From CAZTCJ01 sp964612085 (lineage in GTDB: Bacteria > Pseudomonadota > Alphaproteobacteria > JAJFIK01): a stretch of 13,572 nt of DNA. Below, in pieces: positions 1-5,987 of this stretch. The position numbers were made by a program, and so were the translations under genes. The stretch spans positions 1 through 13,572 of the forward strand of contig CAZTCJ010000096.1 in NCBI GenBank assembly GCA_964612085.1, written 5' to 3'. Under the pieces are notes generated by a model. That model did no database searches, had not been told where the DNA came from, and worked only from the letters and a program-made list of their open reading frames with translations. Position 1 is the first letter of the stretch, and every line of letters begins with the position of its first letter.

Positions 1-2495
1 GTAAATATCACCCCCATGGCGACCAGGCGATCTACGTCGCGCTGGTGCGCATGGCGCAGGATTTTTCCATGCGCCTGCCGCTCCTGGACGGCCAGGGCAA
101 TTTCGGCTCCGTGGACGGCGATAAGCCGGCGGCCATGCGCTATACGGAAATCCGCCTGGGCAAGCCCGCCCATGCGCTTTTGGAAGACATCGACAAGGAT
201 ACCGTCGATTTCGTCGCCAATTACGACAACACGGAACAGGAACCGGCAGTTCTGCCGGCGCGCTTCCCGAATCTCCTGGTCAATGGCGCGGGCGGCATCG
301 CGGTCGGCATGGCGACCAATATTCCGCCGCACAATCTGGGCGAAGTGATCGACGCCTGTATCGCGGTGATCGAGAACCCGGAAGTGACCGACGAGGAACT
401 GGTCGAGATCGTTCCGGGACCGGACTTTCCCACGGGCGCCTCGATTCTGGGGCGCGGCGGGGCGCGGGCGGCGCTGATGCGCGGGCGCGGATCGGTCTTG
501 ATGCGCTCGAAGGTCCATGTGGAGGAAATCCGCAAGGACAGGGAAGCGCTGATCGTCACCGAAATCCCTTATCAGGTGAACAAGGCGTCCATGATCGAGA
601 AGATCGCCGATCTTCAGCGCAACAAGAAGATCGACGGCATTTCCGATATCCGGGACGAATCCGACCGCCAGGGCATGCGCGTGGTGATCGAGCTGAAGCG
701 CGACGCCATGGCCGATGTGGTGCTGAACCAGCTTTACCGTTACTCGCCGCTGCAGACGAGTTTCGGCGTCAACATGCTGGCGCTGAAGGGCGGCCGGCCG
801 GAAATGATGACGCTGCGCCAGCTCATCGACGCCTTCATCGCGTTCCGCGAGGTTGTGGTCACGCGGCGCACCAAGTTCGAACTGGCGAAGGCCCGGGACC
901 GGGCGCATTTGCTGGTGGGTCTGGCCATCGCCGTCGCCAATATCGACGAGGTGATCGCGCTGATTCGTTCCGCGCCCAATCCGGCGGCGGCGCGCGAAAA
1001 ACTACTGGAGCGGCGGTGGCCCGCCGAAGACGTGGCGCCGCTTTTGGCTTTGATCGGCGATCCGGGCTCCATGCTCGATGAGGATGGCACCATCCGCATG
1101 ACCGAGACCCAGGCGCGCGGCATTCTCGACCTGCGCCTGCACCGGCTGACCCAGATCGGCCGGGAGGAAATCGACGGCGAGCTGAAGGAACTGGCCGCCA
1201 AGATCACCGAATATCTGGACATTCTCCGCTCCCGGATCAAGCTGCTGGAGATCATCCGGGGCGAGCTGACGCAAGTGCGCGAGGAATTCGCCACGCCGCG
1301 CCGCACGGAGTTCATCGACGCCGATATTGATGTGGACGACGAAGACCTCATCCAGGAAGAGGATGTGGTCGTGACCGTCACCCATGCGGGCTATATCAAG
1401 CGCGTGCCATTGAGCATTTACCGGCCCCAGCGCCGGGGCGGCAAGGGCCGGTCCGGCATGTCCACCAAGGACGAGGATTTCGTCACCCGCGTCTTCGTGA
1501 CGAGCACCCATACGCCGGTGCTGTTCTTCTCCTCAACGGGCCAAGTCTACCGCATGAAGGTCTGGAAGCTGCCGGAAGGCACGCCCCAGGCGCGCGGCAA
1601 GGCCATGGTCAATCTGCTGCCTCTGGGCGACGGCGAGTGGATCACCACCGTGCTGCCCATGCCGGAAGACGCGGCGAGCAAGGAACGGCTGTTCCTGGTC
1701 TTCGCCACAAGCAGCGGCAATATCCGCAGGAATGCCATCGAGGATTTCGAGCGCATCAACGTCAACGGCAAGATTGCCATGAAGCTCGACGAGGGCGACG
1801 GTATTGTCGGCGTCAAGCTGTGTACGGAGGATGACGATATCGTGCTGACCGCCAAGGGCGGCAAGTCGATCCGTTTCCCCGTGACCGATGTGCGCGTCTT
1901 CAAGGGCCGGGAATCGACCGGCGTGCGCGGTATCAGGCTGGGCAAGGACGACGAGGTCGTCTCCATGTCGATCCTGCGCCATGTGGATGTGGCGCCGCCG
2001 GAGGCCCGCGCCTATTTGCGCCAGGCCGCCGCCATGCGCCGGGCGATCACCGGCGAAGAAGCGCCCGCCGGGGACGAGGCCGTTCTGGAGGAAGCCGGCG
2101 AAGAAGAGACCACCTTGTCTTCCGAACGCTATGCGGAACTGGGCGCGAAAGAGCAATTCGTCCTGACCGTGACGGAAAACGGTTTCGGCAAGCGAACCTC
2201 GGCTTACGAATACCGGGCGTCCGGCCGGGGCGGGCAGGGCGTGACCGCCATCACCATCAACCAGCGCAATGGCGGCGTGGTGACCTCCTTCCCCGTGGAG
2301 GATTCCGATCAGATCATGCTGGTGACCAATGGCGGGCAACTGATCCGCTGCCCTGTGGACGATGTGCGGCTCGCGGGCCGGAACACGCAAGGGGTGACCA
2401 TTTTCCGCACCGCCGAGGGCGAGCAGGTGGTCTCGGTCGAGCATATCGGCGAGGCGGGCCAGACCGGCGAGGATGACGAGGGCGAGGGCGAGTAA
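1..2495 (+). CDS. gyrA: DNA gyrase subunit A, 5' end outside the window
   Basis: GyrA is the DNA-cutting and rejoining subunit of the GyrA2GyrB2 gyrase, which adds negative supercoils using ATP. The reading frame is already open at base 3 (KYHPHGDQAIY), matching E. coli GyrA from about residue 76, so roughly 75 N-terminal codons are missing. The catalytic tyrosine (E. coli Tyr122) is the Y of AMRYTEIRL at 141-143. The breakage-reunion domain and coiled-coil arm follow, then the C-terminal DNA-wrapping domain with its GyrA box QRRGGKG at 1428-1448. An acidic, Ala-rich insertion of about 55 residues (around 1987-2150) interrupts the wrapping domain, and the tail is acidic (GEDDEGEGE). In the quinolone region, Gln (24-26) stands where E. 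coli has Ser83 and Val (36-38) where it has Asp87. GyrA, rather than ParC, is favoured by the canonical GyrA box and by the close end-to-end match to E. coli GyrA. Identity is essentially certain. Confidence 0.97.
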   Translation, partial: KYHPHGDQAIYVALVRMAQDFSMRLPLLDGQGNFGSVDGDKPAAMRYTEIRLGKPAHALLEDIDKDTVDFVANYDNTEQEPAVLPARFPNLLVNGAGGIAVGMATNIPPHNLGEVIDACIAVIENPEVTDEELVEIVPGPDFPTGASILGRGGARAALMRGRGSVLMRSKVHVEEIRKDREALIVTEIPYQVNKASMIEKIADLQRNKKIDGISDIRDESDRQGMRVVIELKRDAMADVVLNQLYRYSPLQTSFGVNMLALKGGRPEMMTLRQLIDAFIAFREVVVTRRTKFELAKARDRAHLLVGLAIAVANIDEVIALIRSAPNPAAAREKLLERRWPAEDVAPLLALIGDPGSMLDEDGTIRMTETQARGILDLRLHRLTQIGREEIDGELKELAAKITEYLDILRSRIKLLEIIRGELTQVREEFATPRRTEFIDADIDVDDEDLIQEEDVVVTVTHAGYIKRVPLSIYRPQRRGGKGRSGMSTKDEDFVTRVFVTSTHTPVLFFSSTGQVYRMKVWKLPEGTPQARGKAMVNLLPLGDGEWITTVLPMPEDAASKERLFLVFATSSGNIRRNAIEDFERINVNGKIAMKLDEGDGIVGVKLCTEDDDIVLTAKGGKSIRFPVTDVRVFKGRESTGVRGIRLGKDDEVVSMSILRHVDVAPPEARAYLRQAAAMRRAITGEEAPAGDEAVLEEAGEEETTLSSERYAELGAKEQFVLTVTENGFGKRTSAYEYRASGRGGQGVTAITINQRNGGVVTSFPVEDSDQIMLVTNGGQLIRCPVDDVRLAGRNTQGVTIFRTAEGEQVVSVEHIGEAGQTGEDDEGEGE

Positions 2496-2629
2496 GGGGT
2501 CTCCCCCATCGCCCCATCCTGAGCGCTCGCAATCCTTCAGTCATGTCATTATCCTAAGTCTCGTGAACGGGTGCGATGAGGGTCGGATCCAGACCGCGCA
2601 GGAGCACTGACAGCGAGACGGGAGAGCGC

Positions 2630-3151
2630 ATGGAACGGGTCGGCCTTTATCCGGGGACCTTCGATCCCATCACCAACGGACATCTCGACATCATTAAGCG
2701 GGCGGTGAAGCTGGTGGACCGGCTGGTCATCGGCGTTGCGGTCAACCAGGAAAAAGGCCCGTTGTTTTCGGTCGAGGAGCGGGTCGCCATGGTCGAGGCG
2801 GAAACCCGTATGTTCCAGGGGCCCGGCAAGGCGAATATTTCGGTGCGGCCCTTCAACTCGTTGCTGATCCACTTTACCCAGGAAGTGGGCGCCCACATCA
2901 TTGTGCGCGGATTGCGCGCCGTCTCCGATTTCGAGTACGAATTTCAGATGGTGGGCATGAACCAGCGCCTCGACCCGTCGATCGAGACGGTGTTTTTGAT
3001 GGCCGATGCCACCCACCAGGCGGTAGCGTCCCGTCTGGTGAAGGAAATCGCCCGGCTGGGCGGCGACGTCTCCCGTTTCACGCCGCCGACGGTGGTGGCG
3101 CAGCTTCAGGCGCGCTACAAAGCGTTGCGGGAGCGGCAAGGAGGATCCTGA
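2630..3151 (+). CDS. coaD: Phosphopantetheine adenylyltransferase
   Basis: CoaD transfers AMP from ATP to 4'-phosphopantetheine, giving dephospho-CoA, the penultimate step of coenzyme A synthesis in the cytosol. The 173-residue protein has the usual family length. It opens with the nucleotide-binding segment YPGTFDPITNGH, whose TNGH (residues 15-18) is the T/HxGH motif. Lys42 sits at the expected substrate-binding position, RGLR follows at 93-96, and the C-terminal ASRLVKEIA segment corresponds to the ISSxxVKE motif. I start at ATG 2630 because the family begins right there and a purine-rich GGGAGAG (2620-2626) precedes it; an in-frame ATG at 2576 would add 18 non-conserved residues. It lies 134 nt after gyrA, a spacing that could hold a promoter although I see no clear one. 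Its stop overlaps the next start (TGATG), so translational coupling is likely. Confidence 0.96.
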   Translation: MERVGLYPGTFDPITNGHLDIIKRAVKLVDRLVIGVAVNQEKGPLFSVEERVAMVEAETRMFQGPGKANISVRPFNSLLIHFTQEVGAHIIVRGLRAVSDFEYEFQMVGMNQRLDPSIETVFLMADATHQAVASRLVKEIARLGGDVSRFTPPTVVAQLQARYKALRERQGGS

Positions 3152-3891
3152 TGCACGAAGGGACAGATCGCATGAGCCGGATCGCAGGCTGGACGGGCAC
3201 GGCGCGGGGCGCGGTTTTGGCGCTTGTCGGCCTGCTGGCGCTGTGTCTCGGCGCGGCCCAGGCCCAGGACAACCGGCCTACCATCGAACTGCCCCCCGAT
3301 CTCGATCCGGAAAACGGCCTGGTGATCGATCTGGCCTCCGGACCGGTGGTGATCGAGATGTTTCCGGACAAGGCGCCCAATCACGTGGCGCGAATCAAGG
3401 AACTCACCCGCAAGGGCTTTTACAACGGCGTGATCTTCCACCGGGTGATCGACGGCTTCATGGCCCAGACCGGGGACCCGACGGGAACAGGCCGGGGCGG
3501 TTCGCCCTTGCCGGATCTGCCGGCCGAATTTAACGACATGGCCCATGAGCGCGGTGTTGTGTCCATGGCGCGGGCAAGCGATCCCAACAGCGCCAACAGC
3601 CAGTTCTTCATCATGTTCACCGATGCCACCCATCTCGATGGTCAGTACACGGCCTGGGGTAAGGTGGTCTTCGGCATGGACTCGGTGGACCGTCTGGCCC
3701 GCGGCCAGCCGCCCGCGGTACCGGACCGCATGATGCGGGTCATGGTTTTGAGCGATATCTTCAAGGCTATGGGAGTCGATCCCAACCAGCAGGCCCAGGC
3801 GCGGGCCGCCGCCCGGCCGCCCATCGAGATGCCGTCGGTGCCGGCCGATCTCGATATCAACGCGCCTGTCTTGCGCAATCCGGAAGGATGA
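3151..3891 (+). CDS. Secreted cyclophilin-type peptidyl-prolyl isomerase
   Basis: Cyclophilins catalyse cis-trans isomerisation of Xaa-Pro bonds; this one should act in the periplasm. The 246-residue product has a signal peptide with a hydrophobic core at about residues 20-36 and an AQA/Q cleavage site after residue 38. Cys32 is not a lipobox, since Leu precedes it. The cyclophilin domain covers about 50-190: FHRVIDGFMAQTGD contains the active-site Arg (R98), and SQFFI lies at 150-154. The position of human CypA Trp121 is His161, so weak cyclosporin binding is expected. A Pro/Ala-rich tail (about 205-246) is probably flexible. AAGGAGG at 3138-3144, six bases before ATG 3151, supports this start. 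ATG 3172 also has a purine-rich GAAGGGA upstream and would give a more usual signal peptide. The gene overlaps coaD by one base and is followed 60 nt later by a cytosolic paralogue. Confidence 0.93.
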   Translation: MHEGTDRMSRIAGWTGTARGAVLALVGLLALCLGAAQAQDNRPTIELPPDLDPENGLVIDLASGPVVIEMFPDKAPNHVARIKELTRKGFYNGVIFHRVIDGFMAQTGDPTGTGRGGSPLPDLPAEFNDMAHERGVVSMARASDPNSANSQFFIMFTDATHLDGQYTAWGKVVFGMDSVDRLARGQPPAVPDRMMRVMVLSDIFKAMGVDPNQQAQARAAARPPIEMPSVPADLDINAPVLRNPEG

Positions 3892-3951
3892 GGCCATTAC
3901 TACGGTGCTTAATTTCCTTTTCCTATCCAACCGACCAAAGGAGCGACGCTC

Positions 3952-4425
3952 ATGAGCGATACGCCGCGTGAAGATCTTATTTATCTCGACCTCGACTGGG
4001 GCCGGGTGGTCATCAAGACCCGTCCGGACCTGGCGTCCAGCCATGTGGCCCGGATCAAGGAACTGGCCCGCGACGGCTTTTACGACGGGATCGTCTTTCA
4101 CCGGGTGATCGACGGCTTCATGGCCCAGACCGGCGATCCCACGGGCACCGGCACGGGCGGCTCCGGCCAGAAGCTGAAGGCCGAGTTCTCCGACGCGCCG
4201 CACAAGCGCGGCACCGTTTCCATGGCGCGCACGCCCGATCCTGACTCCGCCGACAGCCAGTTCTTCATCTGCTTCGATGATGCGCCGTTCCTGAACGGTC
4301 AGTACACGGTCTGGGGCGAGGTCATCGAAGGCATGGAGCATGTGGACCGGATCAAGCGCGGCGAGCCCGTGAACGATCCGGACAAGATCGTTTCCATGAA
4401 GGTCGCCGCCGACGTGGATGGGTGA
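3952..4425 (+). CDS. ppiB: Cytosolic cyclophilin-type peptidyl-prolyl isomerase
   Basis: This is a 157-residue single-domain cyclophilin without a signal peptide, so it should be the cytosolic prolyl isomerase. The catalytic Arg is R51 in FHRVIDGFMAQTGD. SQFFI is at 102-106. The human Trp121 position is Phe113, as in E. coli cyclophilins, where that change is known to lower cyclosporin affinity. AAAGGAG at 3937-3943, eight bases before ATG 3952, supports the start. It is paralogous to the preceding secreted gene; 35 bases around the active site are identical in both (3439-3473 and 4099-4133). The stop codon lies within the GTGA overlap with the next gene. The family is certain; the symbol ppiB is assigned by length and location. 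Confidence 0.93.
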   Translation: MSDTPREDLIYLDLDWGRVVIKTRPDLASSHVARIKELARDGFYDGIVFHRVIDGFMAQTGDPTGTGTGGSGQKLKAEFSDAPHKRGTVSMARTPDPDSADSQFFICFDDAPFLNGQYTVWGEVIEGMEHVDRIKRGEPVNDPDKIVSMKVAADVDG

Positions 4426-4712
4426 ACCGCGCCTTTGTCTACATTTTGGCGAGTGAGAGAAATGGCACGCTCTATGTCGGCGTGACAAGCGACCTTGTGC
4501 GCCGCGTGTGGGAGCATAAGCAAAACGCCGTCGAAGGGTTTACCAAGCGGTACGGGGTGCATTCACTCGTCTATTACGAAGCGCATGACTCGGTTGAGAC
4601 GGCCATCATACGTGAGAAACAACTTAAGGTCTGGCAGCGGGCGTGGAAGCTGGAGATAATTGAGAATCACAACCCGTGTTGGAAAGATCTTTATGATGAG
4701 CTTTGTTCTTGA
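4422..4712 (+). CDS. Small GIY-YIG nuclease-family protein
   Basis: This 96-residue protein belongs to the stand-alone GIY-YIG domain family (UPF0213/COG2827 type). VYIL (Tyr7) and LYVGV (Tyr18) are the two halves of the GIY-YIG signature. RRVWEHK (27-33) supplies the conserved Arg, and REKQLKVWQRAWK (64-76) carries the conserved Glu65. The nuclease fold is clear, but substrates of this group are poorly defined; no DNA-binding domain is fused. The start is GTG at 4422, overlapping the ppiB stop by four bases (GTGA). A hand count gives 150 G/C of 291 bases, about 52%, well below its neighbours, which suggests separate origin. A palindromic repeat begins 25 bases after its stop. Genes of this family commonly occur beside such repeats in proteobacteria; that is from memory, not checked. 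Confidence 0.88.
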   Translation: MNRAFVYILASERNGTLYVGVTSDLVRRVWEHKQNAVEGFTKRYGVHSLVYYEAHDSVETAIIREKQLKVWQRAWKLEIIENHNPCWKDLYDELCS

Positions 4713-4737
4713 GTCTGAGCGCTGCCTTAAATAACAG

Positions 4738-4819
4738 GTGTCACCCTGGCGGAAGCCAGGGTCCAGAGCAACTTGTTCCGTATCCGTGCTCTGGATCCCA
4801 GCTTTCGCTGGGATGACGC
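4738..4819. repeat. Two-hairpin palindromic intergenic repeat (REP-like)
   Basis: Two 33-base arms, 4738-4770 and the complement of 4787-4819, lie head to head around a 16-base spacer (4771-4786). Each arm forms its own hairpin: ACCCTGGC / GCCAGGGT around GGAA (4743-4762), and ATCCCAGC / GCTGGGAT around TTTC (4795-4814). The inner flanks CCAGAGCA (4763-4770) and TGCTCTGG (4787-4794) also pair with each other. The arms differ at 8 of 33 positions, all transitions, and six of these form three compensated stem base-pair changes. Translated, the element gives the VIPAKAGIQ-type peptide that marks a widespread proteobacterial intergenic repeat. It ends 16 bases before the queA start. Confidence 0.9.
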
Positions 4820-4835
4820 TCACAGTGTTTGGCCC

Positions 4836-5930
4836 ATGAAAGTCGATCAGTTCGATTTCGATCTGCCTGAAGAGTTGATCGCGCTGCGCCCCGCGGAACC
4901 CCGGGACGCGGCGCGTTTGCTTGTGGTGCGCCCCGATGGGGATCGTGCCCTGACCGACGCCGTGGTGCGCGATCTGCCCGGTCTTCTGGGTCCGGACGAC
5001 GTTATGGTCGTCAACGACACCAAGGTCATCCCGGCCCAACTGTTCGGCCGCCGCGCCCCGCGCGCGGGCGCGCCCGCCCTGCCTTTGGGCACCCAGCCCG
5101 AACCCGGCCCGAAGATCGAGCTGACTTTGCACAAGCGCGTCGGCCTCAATGTCTGGCGCGCGTTTGCCCGGCCCGCCAAGAAACTCGATGTGGGCGACCG
5201 GGTGACGTTGGGCGCGGAATTGGGCGCGCAGGTGAAGGACAAGGGCGAGGCGGGCGAGGTGGTCATCGCTTTCGAGGAAGAGGGCGCGGCGCTCGATGCG
5301 GCCATCGCCCGGGCCGGAACGACGCCCCTGCCGCCTTATATCGCCCGCAAGCGTGCGGCGGATGAGCGGGACAAGACCGATTACCAGACGATCTTCGCGA
5401 AAGACGAGGGTTCGGTGGCGGCACCCACCGCCGGTCTTCATTTCACGGACGATCTGCTGGCCCGGCTCGATGAGCGGGGCGTCAAGCGGGCCACCGTTAC
5501 CCTCCATGTGGGGGCGGGGACCTTTCTGCCCGTCAAGGCTGAAGACACGGCCGACCACACCATGCACGCCGAATGGGGCGAGGTGACGCCGGAGACGGCC
5601 GATCTCCTGAACGAGACGCGCGCGCGGGGCGGGCGGATCGTTTCCGTGGGTACCACCAGCATGCGGCTTCTGGAAAGTGCCGCCGGGGAGGATGACGTCA
5701 TCCGGCCGTTCAAGGCGGAAACGGATATTTTCATCACGCCCGGCTACCGCTTCAAGGCGGTGGATGTGCTGATGACGAATTTCCACCTGCCGCGCTCGAC
5801 CCTGTTCATGCTGGTCTCGGCCTTTTCAGGGCTCGAGGTCATGAAACAGGCCTACGCCCATGCGGTTGCCGGGCAGTACCGGTTTTACTCCTACGGTGAC
5901 GCCAGCCTGCTGTTCCGCAAGGGCCCATAG
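4836..5930 (+). CDS. queA: S-adenosylmethionine:tRNA ribosyltransferase-isomerase
   Basis: QueA transfers and rearranges the ribosyl part of S-adenosylmethionine onto preQ1-modified tRNA, forming epoxyqueuosine at wobble position 34 of tRNAs with GUN anticodons. The 364-residue protein is close to the usual family length (about 350). Recognisable blocks in order are VVNDTKVIPAQLFGRR, EGSVAAPTAGLHF, TLHVGAGTFLPVK, MHAEWGEV, VGTTSMRLLES and TNFHLPRSTLFMLVSAFSG. The start is ATG 4836 (MKVDQFDFDLPEELIA). The frame stays open upstream to 4773, but that part only translates the repeat. No Shine-Dalgarno sequence precedes the ATG, and the palindromic repeat ends 16 bases before it. It acts after the Tgt reaction encoded at 10242-11369, from which it is separated by a minus-strand block. 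Confidence 0.96.
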   Translation: MKVDQFDFDLPEELIALRPAEPRDAARLLVVRPDGDRALTDAVVRDLPGLLGPDDVMVVNDTKVIPAQLFGRRAPRAGAPALPLGTQPEPGPKIELTLHKRVGLNVWRAFARPAKKLDVGDRVTLGAELGAQVKDKGEAGEVVIAFEEEGAALDAAIARAGTTPLPPYIARKRAADERDKTDYQTIFAKDEGSVAAPTAGLHFTDDLLARLDERGVKRATVTLHVGAGTFLPVKAEDTADHTMHAEWGEVTPETADLLNETRARGGRIVSVGTTSMRLLESAAGEDDVIRPFKAETDIFITPGYRFKAVDVLMTNFHLPRSTLFMLVSAFSGLEVMKQAYAHAVAGQYRFYSYGDASLLFRKGP

Positions 5931-5959
5931 AAAAACCGCGCCGGATCGCTCCGGCGCGG
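5931..5959 (-). terminator. Intrinsic terminator between convergent queA and opdB
   Basis: A perfect 10-bp GC-rich stem, CCGCGCCGGA (5936-5945) and TCCGGCGCGG (5950-5959), has a four-base loop. Read on the minus strand it is followed by TTTTT (complement of 5931-5935), a textbook intrinsic terminator for the opdB transcript, whose stop codon is 28 bases upstream. On the plus strand the tail is only CCTTAATC, so termination of queA there would be weaker. Confidence 0.85.
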
Positions 5960-5987
5960 CCTTAATCGTAAAAACGGTAACCCCGGA

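Noticed and set aside
1533..2444. 303-codon minus-strand frame opposite the gyrA 3' part
   Set aside because: Antisense shadow of the wrapping-domain repeats; His/Gly/Arg-rich without motif.
2496..2506. GGGG-TCT-CCCC hairpin after gyrA as a terminator
   Set aside because: Four base pairs, three-base loop and no T-run.
3238..3250. Cys32 in the signal peptide of the first cyclophilin as a lipoprotein site
   Set aside because: The residue before Cys is Leu and the context LALC does not fit a lipobox; AQA/Q a few residues later is a good signal peptidase I site.
3115..4488. 457-codon minus-strand frame opposite the two cyclophilins
   Set aside because: It is a mirror of the conserved cyclophilin codons, repeated twice because the genes are paralogous; no independent coding signal.
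4738..4819. CRISPR array or riboswitch in the ppiB-queA interval
   Set aside because: Only two inverted (not direct) copies with one 16-base spacer, and no preQ1-aptamer pattern; the palindromic repeat explains the sequence.
4563..5786. 407-codon minus-strand frame through queA, the repeat and the GIY-YIG gene
   Set aside because: It crosses two unrelated genes and the palindromic repeat; the familiar VIPAKAGIQ peptide in it is just the translated repeat.
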